A stretch of DNA of 64,000 nt. It comes from Haloarchaeobius iranensis. GTDB lineage: Archaea; Halobacteriota; Halobacteria; Halobacteriales; Natrialbaceae. Location: the NCBI RefSeq assembly GCF_900103505.1, contig NZ_FNIA01000008.1, forward strand, positions 1 to 64,000, read 5' to 3'. The position numbers and the translations under genes were made by a program. Every line of letters begins with the position of its first letter. Positions within the stretch are counted from its first letter, which is position 1. Positions 1 to 8,588 of this stretch are shown piece after piece. Below the pieces are notes generated by a model. The model searched no databases. It saw nothing but the letters and a program-made list of their open reading frames with translations, and was not told where the DNA came from.

Positions 1-7
1 TCTACCG

Positions 8-65
8 AAGGAGCATCTTGCAGGGTCGCTGAACTCATTCCACCTCAGCGTTCACCCTGCTCCTT
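8..65. repeat. Long imperfect hairpin at window edge
   Basis: Arms at 8-32 and 45-65 pair as AAGGAG/CTCCTT, GCAGGGT/ACCCTGC and CGCTGA/TCAGCG, with a 5-6 base bulge on the left arm, a 3-base bulge on the right and a 12-base loop. No gene is recognisable in 1-204. It could be the 3' processing or termination structure of a gene left of the window, or the remnant of a small mobile element. The pairing is seen directly; the role is not. Confidence 0.45.
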
Positions 66-204
66 GGTGTGGTAATCGTTCTATGACACCCTCTGCCAAC
101 TATAACTATTGTGGACGACTCACGACTCGATACGCGGGACGCGGGCGGGGTCGAACCAGCGGTGGCCGGAACGTTCAAGCAGCGTCTCGGGCCGGGGGAG
201 CCCG

Positions 205-1467
205 TCAGTCGAGCGCGCTGGCGGCGCGGATGATGGTCTCCTCGCCGAACGCCGGGCCGACGAGCTGCAGGCCGACGGGGAGCCCGTCGGTCTCGCCCGC
301 CGGCACCGAGATGGCGGGGAGGTCCGCGAGGTTGACCGGCACCGTGTTGGCGTCGGCGAGGTACATCTTCAGCGGGTCCGAGAGGCTCTCGCCGAGCTCC
401 ATCGGCGGGACGGGCATCGTCGGCGACGCGAGCACGTCCGCCTCCGAGAGCGCCTCGTCGAAGTCCTGCTTGACCCAGGCGCGGGCGTCCTGTGCCTGCT
501 TGTAGTACTTGTCGTGGTAGCCGGCGGAGAGGGCGTACGTCCCGAGCAGGACCCGGCGCTTGACCTCGGCACCGAATCCCTCCTCTCGGGCCCGGCCGAA
601 CACCTCGTTCCAGTTCCCGTCGTAGCCGCCGGAGTGGCCGTACCGCACGCCGTCGAACCGTGCGAGGTTCGAGGACGCCTCGGACATCGCGATGACGTAG
701 TACGCCTGCACCGCGTACTCGACGGACTCCAGGCTCACCTCGTGAGTGGTCGCGCCCTGCGCTTCGAGCTGGTCGAGCGCGTCGTAGAACGTCTCCACGA
801 CGCCCTCGTCGGCCCCCTCGACCAGTTCGGTCGGGACGCCGATGGAGAGGCCGTCGACGTCGCCGTCGGCGGCAGCGGCGTAGTCCGAGTCCGCACCCTC
901 CTTCCGGGTGGTCGCGTCGCGCTCGTCCGGGCCGGCGATGACGTCGAGCAGCGCGGCGGCCTCCTCGACGGTCGAGCCGAAGGGACCGATCTGCTCCAGC
1001 GAGTTCGCGTAGGCGACGAGGCCGTAGCGAGAGACCAGTCCGTACGTCGGCTTGATGCCGACGACCCCACAGAACGCGGCGGGACAGCGCACCGAGCCGC
1101 CGGTGTCGCTGCCGAGCGCGAGGTCGGCCTCGCCCGCGGCGACCGCCGCCGCGGACCCGCCGGAGGAGCCGCCCGGAACACGCCCGTCCGCGACCGGGTT
1201 CTCCGTCGCGCCGAACGCGCTCGTCTCGGTCGTCGTGCCCATCCCGAACTCGTCCATGTTCGTCTTGCCGACGATGTCCGCGCCGGCGTCCTTCAGCCGC
1301 TCGACGACCGTCGCGTCGTACGGCGGCACGTAGTCCTCCAGCATCGCGGAGCCGCAGGTCGTCCGGACGCCCTCGGTGGAGATGTTGTCCTTGACGGCGA
1401 CGGTGGTGCCGGCCAGCGGGCCGTCGTCGGCACCCTCGACCGTCTCCTCGCTGATGAAGATGCTCAT
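205..1467 (-). CDS. gatA: Glutamyl-tRNA(Gln)/aspartyl-tRNA(Asn) amidotransferase subunit A
   Basis: GatA is the amidase of the GatCAB complex, which hydrolyses glutamine and passes ammonia to mischarged Glu-tRNA(Gln) or Asp-tRNA(Asn) in the cytoplasm. The 420-residue protein has the amidase signature with all three catalytic residues at the family's spacing: Lys26 (VAVKDN), cis-Ser101 (GGSSGGS) and nucleophile Ser125 (DTGGSVR). The ATG at 1467 overlaps the gatC stop by four bases (ATGA), which fixes the start; the frame stays open upstream but there it is opposite tfb. It is shorter than bacterial GatA because of a compact N terminus, as usual in haloarchaea. gatB is not in the window. Confidence 0.96.
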   Translation of the reverse strand: MSIFISEETVEGADDGPLAGTTVAVKDNISTEGVRTTCGSAMLEDYVPPYDATVVERLKDAGADIVGKTNMDEFGMGTTTETSAFGATENPVADGRVPGGSSGGSAAAVAAGEADLALGSDTGGSVRCPAAFCGVVGIKPTYGLVSRYGLVAYANSLEQIGPFGSTVEEAAALLDVIAGPDERDATTRKEGADSDYAAAADGDVDGLSIGVPTELVEGADEGVVETFYDALDQLEAQGATTHEVSLESVEYAVQAYYVIAMSEASSNLARFDGVRYGHSGGYDGNWNEVFGRAREEGFGAEVKRRVLLGTYALSAGYHDKYYKQAQDARAWVKQDFDEALSEADVLASPTMPVPPMELGESLSDPLKMYLADANTVPVNLADLPAISVPAGETDGLPVGLQLVGPAFGEETIIRAASALD

Positions 1468-1742
1468 GAGACGTTCGGCCCCCTGAAGTAGCCGTCCTCT
1501 GTCTCGTCGGCGTTCGACAGCGCCTCCGCCTGACTCAGCCCCTCGCGCACCTCGTCGGGCCGCATCACGTTGACGAGGTCGGCGTCGCGCTCGACCGTCG
1601 GCACCTCGTCGAGGGCGTGGAAGTAGTCGAGGATGTCGGCGAACTGGTCCGCGAACTCGTCGACCTCGTCCTCGTCGAGGTCGACCCGCGCCAGCTCTGC
1701 GACGTGGCGCACGTCGTCGGGCGTCGCCTCGGTGTCGCTCAT
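1464..1742 (-). CDS. gatC: Glu/Asp-tRNA amidotransferase subunit C
   Basis: A 92-residue acidic protein containing the GatC pattern: a helical start (VRHVAELARVDL), then FADILDYFHALDEV, and a VMRPDEVREGLSQAEAL segment that in the family wraps around GatA. It stabilises GatA and helps hold GatA and GatB together. It is the first gene of a gatC-gatA operon, overlapping gatA by ATGA. A TATA-like element (CTTACT on the minus strand, near 1768-1774) lies about 27 bases above the ATG, so the message is probably leaderless. Confidence 0.93.
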   Translation of the reverse strand: MSDTEATPDDVRHVAELARVDLDEDEVDEFADQFADILDYFHALDEVPTVERDADLVNVMRPDEVREGLSQAEALSNADETEDGYFRGPNVS

Positions 1743-1827
1743 GCGCCAACGAAGTCGGTTCCGCAGAGTAAGCGTTTCGATACGGGGTTGGCCAGGGCAG
1801 GAGTCGTCGACGGCTGTCCGGTGGGGT

Positions 1828-1975
1828 GGTTACCCTGGGGTTACCTAATCGACAAAAAATCCTGTTCGAACAGTGACTTGATAGCCCGAAACACCAACGA
1901 TAGTTAGCCCAAGCGTTTAAGTCCTGCTCGCTGCAACAGTTTGCGTACGACCCCCGTTCTGAACACGCGTTCAGA
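1828..1975 (+). promoter_or_regulatory. tfb upstream region with repeats and palindromes
   Basis: A TATA-like TTTAAG at 1916-1921 predicts a start near 1945 and a leader of about 40 bases for tfb. The region also holds two direct GGTTACC repeats 11 bases apart (1828-1834, 1839-1845), a perfect 12-bp palindrome CTGTTCGAACAG (1862-1873), and in the leader a 7-bp stem TCTGAAC/GTTCAGA with loop ACGC (1958-1975) ending 9 bases before the ATG. The sequences are seen; binding or autoregulation is inference. Confidence 0.5.
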
Positions 1976-1984
1976 CACCCCACA

Positions 1985-2956
1985 ATGACTGACACGAGTA
2001 TCCGACGCCAGCAGACCGACGAGAGTCGGGAGGCGCGAACGACCGAGACAGAAACGACCGAGAACCTGCGGACCTGCCCGGAGTGCACCGGACAGCTGGT
2101 CGACGACGAAGAACACGGCGAGACGGTCTGTGCGGACTGCGGCCTCGTCGTCGACGAGGACTCCGTCGACCGCGGGCCCGAGTGGCGCGCGTTCGACGCC
2201 GCCGAGAAGGACTCGAAGTCCCGCGTCGGCGCGCCGACGACGAAGATGATGCACGACGACGGCCTGTCGACGAACATCGGCTGGCAGAACAAGGACGCCT
2301 ACGGCCGGCAGCTCAGCTCGAACCAGCGCAAGAAGATGCAGCGCCTGCGCACCTGGAACGAGCGCTTCCGCACCCGCGACAGCAAGGAGCGTAACCTCAA
2401 GCAGGCCCTCGGCGAGATCGACCGCATGGCCAGCGCGCTCGGCCTCCCGAAGAACGTCCGCGAGACGGCGTCGGTCATCTACCGCCGCGCGCTCGCCGAG
2501 GACCTCCTCCCTGGACGCTCCATCGAGGGTGTCGCGACGGCGTCGCTGTACGCCGCGGCCCGACAGGCCGGGACCCCGCGCAGCCTCGACGAGGTGACCA
2601 ACGTCAGCCGCGTCGAACGCGACGAGATCGCCCGCACGTACCGCTACGTCGTCCGCGAGCTGAACCTCGAAATCCAGCCGGCCGACCCGGTGAGCTACGT
2701 CCCACGCTTCGCGAGCGAGCTCGGCGTGAGCGACGAGGGCGAACGACGGGCGCGCCAGCTGCTCGAGACCGCCAAGCGCGAGGGCCTCCACTCGGGGAAG
2801 TCCCCGGTCGGTCTCGCCGCCGCCGCGGTCTACGCCGCCTCGCTGCTCGCCAACGAGAAGGTCACCCAGAGCGAGGTCAGCGAGGTCGCGAACATCTCCG
2901 AGGTCACCATCCGGAACCGCTACCACGAACTGCTCGAGGCCGGGCACCCGGCCTGA
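1985..2956 (+). CDS. tfb: Transcription initiation factor IIB (TFB)
   Basis: TFB bridges the TBP-TATA complex and RNA polymerase to set the start site. The 323-residue protein has an N-terminal zinc ribbon (Cys31, 34, 49, 52), a B-finger/reader segment (about 62-71, DRGPEWRAFD) and two cyclin-like repeats (about 120-215 and 220-320) ending in a BRE-recognition helix region (SEVSEVANISEVTIRNRY). Length and domain order are standard. Haloarchaea carry several TFB paralogues with different promoter preference; which one this is cannot be told here. It is divergent from gatCA and convergent, three bases apart, with the next gene. Confidence 0.96.
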   Translation: MTDTSIRRQQTDESREARTTETETTENLRTCPECTGQLVDDEEHGETVCADCGLVVDEDSVDRGPEWRAFDAAEKDSKSRVGAPTTKMMHDDGLSTNIGWQNKDAYGRQLSSNQRKKMQRLRTWNERFRTRDSKERNLKQALGEIDRMASALGLPKNVRETASVIYRRALAEDLLPGRSIEGVATASLYAAARQAGTPRSLDEVTNVSRVERDEIARTYRYVVRELNLEIQPADPVSYVPRFASELGVSDEGERRARQLLETAKREGLHSGKSPVGLAAAAVYAASLLANEKVTQSEVSEVANISEVTIRNRYHELLEAGHPA

Positions 2957-2959
2957 CCG

Positions 2960-3463
2960 CTACTTCTGGCGACGGTACTCCTCGTCGGACGGGAACCACT
3001 TCGAGCCGTACTGGACCACCGCGAGCAGCGCCGCCGCGGTCAGCCCGAGCACCGCCAGCCAGAACCCGCCGAACTGCAACACGTCGTCGGTCCCGCCCGC
3101 ACAGTCCTCGAACTCCCGCCCCTCGACCTCGTACAGGGTGCCCTCGAACTGGACGGTCCGTTCCGCCAGCTCGCTGCGGTACTGCGTCGGCTCCAGGAAC
3201 ATCGTCCGGTTCTCCCTGACAGCGGTTCCCACGGGTTCCTGCACCTCGTGCGAGAGGTTCCCCGCCTCGACGACCGGCCGGTCCGTCTCGTTCACCTTCG
3301 TCAGCGAGACCCCGATCTGCGTCTCGCAGTTGTCCGAGACGAGGAACGTGCCGGCCGCCGCGACGCCGGCACCGAGCAGGAACACGACCAGCGCGACGGC
3401 GATTGCGACCGCTCCCAGTCCGATAGTGCGCCCCGGGTCACGGTCGGCTGTCTCTCCTGCCAT
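2960..3463 (-). CDS. Two-pass membrane protein with extracytoplasmic domain
   Basis: I do not recognise a named family. The 167-residue product has a short cytoplasmic N terminus, TM1 at about 13-40, an external loop of about 90 residues with several N-x-T/S sequons and a cysteine pair (SDNCETQ and FEDCAGG) that could form a disulfide, then TM2 at about 131-155 and a short charged tail (SDEEYRRQK). The ATG at 3463 is chosen because the 46 residues upstream are basic and low in acidic residues, unlike haloarchaeal coding sequence. The stop codon lies next to that of tfb, so the two are convergent. Function unknown. Confidence 0.75.
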   Translation of the reverse strand: MAGETADRDPGRTIGLGAVAIAVALVVFLLGAGVAAAGTFLVSDNCETQIGVSLTKVNETDRPVVEAGNLSHEVQEPVGTAVRENRTMFLEPTQYRSELAERTVQFEGTLYEVEGREFEDCAGGTDDVLQFGGFWLAVLGLTAAALLAVVQYGSKWFPSDEEYRRQK

Positions 3464-3643
3464 CCGTCGTTCGAACTGGCGGCCCACGCGAGTAAAGACG
3501 TTCGGTCCGCGGAAGCGGCGGTGGTGGTTCGACGCCTTCGAGCCTGTCGACCCGGCCGGGGAGGCCGCGGCAGGGACGGGCCGCCGCCTCCGAAGCTCCA
3601 ACTGATTGTGACCCTCGCCCGCTGGCGCACGGGAGGCCCGGAG

Positions 3644-4759
3644 TCACTCCCCGGGGACCAGCGACTCGACGTACTTCGTCACGTGGTCGTCCATCCGGCG
3701 CTTGTAGCCGGCCTGTCGAGCCAGCCGGTCGAGCTCGCGGGACGCCAGACTCCCGTACTGCACTGCCTTCTTCTCCCGGCTGGCGACGGCTTCCGGAACC
3801 CACTCCCGCGCGGCGAGCCGGAGCGCACGCTTCCGCGTTCCGTCGTCGTCCACGAGCAACTCGCCGGCCAGGGGGAGTGCGGCCTCGACGACGGCGTCGT
3901 GCAGCAGGGGCGCGACCGGCTCCACGCCGGCCCCTCGCAACGAGAGCACGTCCCGTTCGAGCTGACCGGGCAGGCTCCGGACCATCTCTCGCACCGCGCC
4001 GCGGACCGTCTCGGCCTCGACGCGGGGGTCCTCCGGGGCCTTCGCGACCTTGGCGTAGCCGCCGAACAGCTCGTCCGCGCCCTGGCCGACCGCGAGGTGG
4101 TCGTAACCGTCGGCGGCGACGCGCTCGGCGACGAGGTAGAGGGGGAGCGATATCTGCACGTCCATCGCGTTCGTGCGGCCCGTCGATGCGACGATTTCGG
4201 GCACCGCACGCTCGATTGCGTCGTGGGTGAGTTCGACGACGGTGAGGTCGACACCCATCGCGTCGGCGGCCGAGCGTGCGGCCTCGACGTCGTGGCTGTC
4301 GGGGAAGCCCGCGACGTAGCAGGGACCGTCGACGAGCGCGGCGACGAGCGCGGAGTCGACGCCGCCGGAGAACGCGACCGCGACCGGCGCGTCCGGGAGC
4401 GACGCCGCGCTCTCGCGGATGGCGTCGCGGAGGTCGGCGACGGCCGCGTCGGTGCCGGTCGTCGGTTCTGGGTCGGGGAGTGACCACGCCTGCGTCTCCC
4501 GTCCGTCGGCGGTGCGTCGCACGCCGGCGGGCAGGCTCCGGGGCGCGTCGAGGGCCGTCGGGTCGAACGACCACCGCGGGCCGTCGTTGCTGGCGTCGCT
4601 CCCGTCGTCGTAGTCGTCGACGAAGACGGGTCGCCGACCGAGGACGTCACGCACGAGGGCACCGTCGAGCTCCCCAGCGAAGCCCGTCGTCCCGGGGAGC
4701 GGGTCGCCGGTCTCGACGGCGTGACGGACCGTCGCGGGGTCGGCACCGTCGAGGGTCAC
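3644..4759 (-). CDS. Asparagine synthase C-terminal domain protein lacking the glutaminase nucleophile
   Basis: The 371-residue protein carries the AsnB-type ATP-pyrophosphatase domain: SGGVDS P-loop at 131-136, then GQGADELFGGYAK and a C-terminal EKKAVQYGS segment. The first 100 residues look like only the tail of a class II glutaminase domain (GRRPVFVDD near 41-49) without the N-terminal Cys2 nucleophile, so glutamine use is not expected; ammonia or another amine is inferred. The GTG at 4759 overlaps the stop of the upstream PHP gene (GTGA), indicating translational coupling. Asparagine synthesis is possible, but proteins of this size may act in other amidations. Confidence 0.85.
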   Translation of the reverse strand: MTLDGADPATVRHAVETGDPLPGTTGFAGELDGALVRDVLGRRPVFVDDYDDGSDASNDGPRWSFDPTALDAPRSLPAGVRRTADGRETQAWSLPDPEPTTGTDAAVADLRDAIRESAASLPDAPVAVAFSGGVDSALVAALVDGPCYVAGFPDSHDVEAARSAADAMGVDLTVVELTHDAIERAVPEIVASTGRTNAMDVQISLPLYLVAERVAADGYDHLAVGQGADELFGGYAKVAKAPEDPRVEAETVRGAVREMVRSLPGQLERDVLSLRGAGVEPVAPLLHDAVVEAALPLAGELLVDDDGTRKRALRLAAREWVPEAVASREKKAVQYGSLASRELDRLARQAGYKRRMDDHVTKYVESLVPGE

Positions 4760-5442
4760 GGCAGGAACTCGTGCATCCGGTTCTTCACGCGCCGCTTCGC
4801 CCCGCCGGCGGCCTGCCGGAAGCTGATCCGCCACGGCGTCCGGCGACCCTCGACGGTCGTCCGGCCCTCGCGGATTGCGTCGAGCACCTCCTCGACCGTG
4901 GGCTCGTCCGTGTCGACGCGGGTGACGGCCTGGCCGACCATCTCGCTGATGTGGGCGTCGCTGCCGGCGGTCATCGGCAGCTGGTACTCGCGGGCGAAGC
5001 GCTCCGCCTGGCGGTTCGAGCGCCCCGTGAGGAGCCGCGAGTTGTAGACCTCGATGGCGTCGGCGGTCGCCAGCTCGGCGCGGGTGATGTTCTCCATGAC
5101 GCCGCTTCTGGACTCCTGGAACGGGTGGGGGACGACGGCGATACCGCCGAGGTCCCTGATGATGTCGAGGGTCTCGGCGAACGGCCGGCCCTCCGGAACG
5201 AGCTCCTCGACGCCGAGCGCGAGGACGTGGCCGTCCGCGCTCGTCACCTCCATGCCGGGGATGCCGAGCAGGCCGTACTCGGCGGCCTTCTCGGCGGCGT
5301 CGAGACTGGCGTCGATCTCGTCGTGGTCGGTCACCGCCAGCGCGTCGAGCCCGACGGCCTCGGCCTGTCCGAGGAGCAACTCGACAGGGTCACGGCCGTC
5401 GTACGAGAGCGACGAGTGGCAGTGCAACTCGACCGATAGCAC
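4756..5442 (-). CDS. PHP-domain metal-dependent phosphoesterase
   Basis: A 228-residue PHP-family protein. Metal ligands are visible in order: His7 and His9 (ELHCHSS), Asp15, His40 (TDHDEID), Glu65, His106 (PHPF), then Asp162 and His164 (GSDAH), matching stand-alone PHP phosphoesterases of the TrpH/YciV type that act on small phosphorylated molecules. The GTG start at 5442 is supported by a TATA-like CTTTTAG (minus strand, 5466-5472) about 27 bases above it. It is the promoter-proximal gene of a two-gene operon with the asparagine-synthase-like gene. Substrate is unknown. Confidence 0.88.
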   Translation of the reverse strand: MLSVELHCHSSLSYDGRDPVELLLGQAEAVGLDALAVTDHDEIDASLDAAEKAAEYGLLGIPGMEVTSADGHVLALGVEELVPEGRPFAETLDIIRDLGGIAVVPHPFQESRSGVMENITRAELATADAIEVYNSRLLTGRSNRQAERFAREYQLPMTAGSDAHISEMVGQAVTRVDTDEPTVEEVLDAIREGRTTVEGRRTPWRISFRQAAGGAKRRVKNRMHEFLP

Positions 5443-5578
5443 GCGCTGAGCTACCGGCGGGAGGGCTAAAAGCGCCTCGGTACGTCCGCACGCTATCGAG
5501 TTCGCCGGAGACGGACGGCGTCTGAACGCGTCGAACGGTCGGAAAACGAGTTCTTCATTGGTCCTCGTCGTCGTCTCC

Positions 5579-6133
5579 GTGGCCCGAACCGACAAGACAC
5601 CTCCGGCCGAGGTGGTGCACGTGCGTCGCAACGACTCGCTCTCGGTCGGCAAGCTGTTCCTCGGGTTCCTCGGGCTCTCGGCGGCGTCGGCCCTCTCCCT
5701 CGGAATCCTGGTCGCGGCCGGGGCGACACCCGTGGCCAGTGCGGTCGGCATCGCCGACACCTGGCTGCTGCTGTGTGCCGTCCTCACGCCGATTCTGGTC
5801 GCCCGGTACCGCCACCTGTTCCTCGGAGCGGTCGCGGACCTGGGCCGGGTCCTCCACCCCGGCCGGGCCGCGGAGTCCGGCCCGATACTCGTCGTGTTCG
5901 AGGCGGTCGCGACGGCCGTGCTCGCCCACGGAACGCTGACGATGCTGCTACACGCCGAGCTCGGCGGTCGCGAGGGGTACGGCTACGACTCGTACTCCGT
6001 CGCCGACGCCCTCGGCTGGGAGACGGTGCTCGGCGTCGGCGAGATCGGGGCCGTCGTCGTCTTCGTCGGTGGCTGGCTGCTGTGGGGCGCTGCCTGGGTG
6101 GTCGAGGGGCTGGCGGTGACCGAGAGCGGTTGA
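5579..6133 (+). CDS. Four-pass membrane protein of unknown function
   Basis: The product (184 residues from GTG 5579; a TTG at 5558 would add 7) has a basic/acidic start (VRRNDSLSVGK) followed by four hydrophobic segments: about 23-45, 51-72, 95-117 and 145-172. The loop between TM2 and TM3 is short and basic (RYRHLF), the one between TM3 and TM4 contains a Tyr/Gly-rich patch. No catalytic motif is seen and I do not recognise the family. It stands alone, divergent from the PHP operon and upstream of purL in the same direction. Confidence 0.72.
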   Translation: MARTDKTPPAEVVHVRRNDSLSVGKLFLGFLGLSAASALSLGILVAAGATPVASAVGIADTWLLLCAVLTPILVARYRHLFLGAVADLGRVLHPGRAAESGPILVVFEAVATAVLAHGTLTMLLHAELGGREGYGYDSYSVADALGWETVLGVGEIGAVVVFVGGWLLWGAAWVVEGLAVTESG

Positions 6134-6192
6134 GTGTTCACGAACGTGCGCATAGAAACGCATAAACCGCCCGGGTATCGACATGAGGATGA

Positions 6193-8451
6193 ATGAGCCT
6201 CGCCGACTCCGACCGCGAACTCGTCGTGGACGAACTCGGGCGCGACCCCACACGGGCGGAGGCCGCGCTCTTCGAGAACCTCTGGAGCGAACACTGCGCG
6301 TACCGCTCCTCCCGGCCCCTGCTCGGTGCGTTCGACTCCGAGGGTGACCAGGTCGTCGTCGGTCCCGGCGACGACGCCGCCGTCGTCGCCCTCCCCGACC
6401 CCTCGGGCGACGGCTACTCGGACACGTACATCACGCTGGGCGTCGAGAGCCACAACCACCCCTCCTACGTCGACCCGTTCGACGGCGCGGCGACGGGCGT
6501 CGGCGGCATCGTCCGCGACACGATGTCGATGGGCGCGTACCCCATCGCGCTCGCGGACTCGCTGTACTTCGGGGAGTTCGCCGAACCACGTTCGGCGGCC
6601 CGTCGGACGAAGTCCGACGATGTCGACCGCGAGCACTCCCGGTACCTCTTCGAGGGCGTCGTCGAGGGCATCAGCCACTACGGCAACTGCATCGGCGTCC
6701 CCACGGTCGCCGGCAGCGTCGACTTCCACCCCGACTACGAGGGCAACCCGCTCGTCAACGTCGCCTGCGTCGGCCTCACCGACGCGGACCGGATGGTCAC
6801 CGCCGAGGCACAGGAACCGGGCAACAAGCTCGTCCTCGTCGGCAACGCGACGGGGCGCGACGGCCTCGGCGGCGCGTCCTTCGCCAGCGAGGACCTGAGC
6901 GAGGACGCAGAGACCGAGGACCGCCCCGCGGTGCAGGTCGGCGACCCGTACTCGGAGAAACTGCTCGTCGAGGCCAACGAGGTGCTCGTCGAGGAGCGGC
7001 TCGTCCAGTCGGCCCGCGACCTCGGCGCGGCCGGCCTGGGTGGCGCGTCGTCCGAACTCGTCGCGAAGGGCGGGCTGGGTGCGGAGATCGAACTCGACCG
7101 GGTCCACCAGCGCGAACCCAACATGAACGCACTGGAGATCCTGCTCGCCGAGTCCCAGGAGCGGATGTGCTACGAGGTCCGGCCCGGGGACGTGGACAGG
7201 GTCCAGGAGATCGCCGAGCGCTTCGACCTCGGCTGCTCGGTCATCGGCGAGGTGACCGACGGCAACTACGTCTGCACCTTCGAGGGCGAGGACGGCGAGC
7301 GCGAGACGGTCGTCGACGCCCCCGCCGAGTTCCTGGGCGACGGCGCGCCGATGAACGACCTCCCGGCCGAGGAGCCGCCCGAGCCCGCGGTCGACCGCCC
7401 CGATGTCCCGCTCCGCGAGGCGTACGAATCGGTCGTCGGCAGCCCGACGACCGCCTCCAAGCGCTGGGTGTACCGGCAGTACGACCACGAGGTCGGCGTC
7501 CGGACCAGCGTGCTCCCGGGTGACGACGCGGCACTCGTCGCCATCCGCGAGACCGAGGACGAGGACGGCGTCGGCACCGGACTCGCCATCTCGGCCGGCG
7601 CGGACCCGCTCTGGACCGAGTGCGCGCCCTACGACGGGGCTCGCGCCGTCGCGCTGGAGAACGCGACCAACCTCGCCGCGAAGGGTGCGACGCCGCTCGC
7701 CGCGGTGGACTGCCTGAACGGCGGCAACCCGGAGAAGCCCGACGTGTACGGCGGGTTCAAGGGTATCGTCGACGGGCTCGCCGACATGTGTGCCGACCTC
7801 TCGGTCCCGGTCGTCGGCGGCAACGTCTCGCTGTACAACGACTCGCCCTCCGGTCCCATCCCGCCGACGCCCACGGTCGCGATGGTCGGGACGAAGGCCG
7901 GCTACGACGCGCCGCCGATGGCCGCCGCAGAGGAGGGCGAGCTCCTGCTCGTCGGCGACCGGTCGCTGGGCGGCGACGACGGCGCACAGCCACTCGGCGG
8001 CTCGGAGTACCTCGCCCGCAACGGCGGCTCGGACGAGTTCCCCGCGCTCCCGGCGGACCCCGAGAGCTTCGTCGCGGCGCTCGCCGCGGTCGCCGACGCC
8101 GACCACGTACAGGCGACCCACGACGTGAGCCACGGCGGCCTCGCCGTCGCGCTCGCCGAGATGGTCCACGAGGACGCCGGGCTGCGCGTCGCCCTGCCCG
8201 AGCAGGGTGGTCTCGGCTCCCAGCGCGAGCAGACCGGCCTCCTGTTCAACGAGCAGCCCGGCCGCGTGCTGGTCCAGACGACCGACCCCGACGCCGTACG
8301 CGAGGCGTTCGTCGGTGTCGCACCCGTCGCCAGCATCGGCGAGGGGACCAACGACGGCCGTCTCGAGCTGACGACGTTCTGGACGGAACTGACGTACGAC
8401 GCCGCCGAAATCGCGGACCTGCGGTCGGTCATCGCCGACACGATGGAGTGA
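6193..8451 (+). CDS. purL: Phosphoribosylformylglycinamidine synthase subunit PurL
   Basis: PurL converts FGAR, ATP and ammonia to FGAM in de novo purine synthesis, normally with PurQ and PurS, neither of which is here. The 752-residue small-type PurL shows the N-terminal [10 protein letters not shown] motif (about 34-43), the first AIRS-like ATP domain ([15 protein letters not shown] near 86-91), the [10 protein letters not shown] segment, and the second half with [26 protein letters not shown] and [14 protein letters not shown]. It is longer than expected partly because of an extra 15-residue block at 130-144, described separately. A TATA-like CATAAAC at 6160-6166 lies 29 bases above the ATG. 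Confidence 0.96.
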   Translation: MSLADSDRELVVDELGRDPTRAEAALFENLWSEHCAYRSSRPLLGAFDSEGDQVVVGPGDDAAVVALPDPSGDGYSDTYITLGVESHNHPSYVDPFDGAATGVGGIVRDTMSMGAYPIALADSLYFGEFAEPRSAARRTKSDDVDREHSRYLFEGVVEGISHYGNCIGVPTVAGSVDFHPDYEGNPLVNVACVGLTDADRMVTAEAQEPGNKLVLVGNATGRDGLGGASFASEDLSEDAETEDRPAVQVGDPYSEKLLVEANEVLVEERLVQSARDLGAAGLGGASSELVAKGGLGAEIELDRVHQREPNMNALEILLAESQERMCYEVRPGDVDRVQEIAERFDLGCSVIGEVTDGNYVCTFEGEDGERETVVDAPAEFLGDGAPMNDLPAEEPPEPAVDRPDVPLREAYESVVGSPTTASKRWVYRQYDHEVGVRTSVLPGDDAALVAIRETEDEDGVGTGLAISAGADPLWTECAPYDGARAVALENATNLAAKGATPLAAVDCLNGGNPEKPDVYGGFKGIVDGLADMCADLSVPVVGGNVSLYNDSPSGPIPPTPTVAMVGTKAGYDAPPMAAAEEGELLLVGDRSLGGDDGAQPLGGSEYLARNGGSDEFPALPADPESFVAALAAVADADHVQATHDVSHGGLAVALAEMVHEDAGLRVALPEQGGLGSQREQTGLLFNEQPGRVLVQTTDPDAVREAFVGVAPVASIGEGTNDGRLELTTFWTELTYDAAEIADLRSVIADTME
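6580..6624 (+). repeat. Apparent 45-bp palindromic insertion inside purL
   Basis: Codons 130-144 of purL sit between GEF and [10 protein letters not shown], where PurL of Bacillus subtilis, recalled as FGEL-TSPRVK-YLFE, and haloarchaeal homologues run straight through. The block has two inverted repeats: CCGAA/TTCGG (6581-6595) and an 8-bp perfect stem CGTCGGAC/GTCCGACG with loop GAA (6601-6619). TCG occurs at both junctions (6578-6580 and 6622-6624), compatible with a short target duplication. The encoded residues are basic and Ala/Arg-rich, unlike the acidic host protein. Palindromes are seen; insertion status rests on family comparison from memory. Confidence 0.55.
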
Positions 8452-8530
8452 CCGGGCCGTCCCGGACGCCGATACCCGCCTGACTCGGCCACAGCGACGG
8501 CTGCTACAGCCCGTCGCCCCCGTCATCTTC

Positions 8531-8585
8531 ATATACTCCAAGTAGCAACACGAGTACAATGTCTTCGGACACCGGGGGTCGGTGA
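8531..8585 (+). promoter_or_regulatory. HalX gene promoter and 8-codon leader ORF with in-frame stop
   Basis: A TATA-like ATATAC at 8531-8536 predicts a start at or next to the ATG at 8559, that is, a leaderless message. That ATG opens MSSDTGGR followed by TGA (8583-8585). The HalX reading frame is the same frame and resumes at GTG 8589, three bases past the stop. Either the leaderless ATG is a short leader whose termination feeds reinitiation at the GTG, or a nonsense change has cut the original N-terminal tail. Confidence 0.5.
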
Positions 8586-8588
8586 GCC

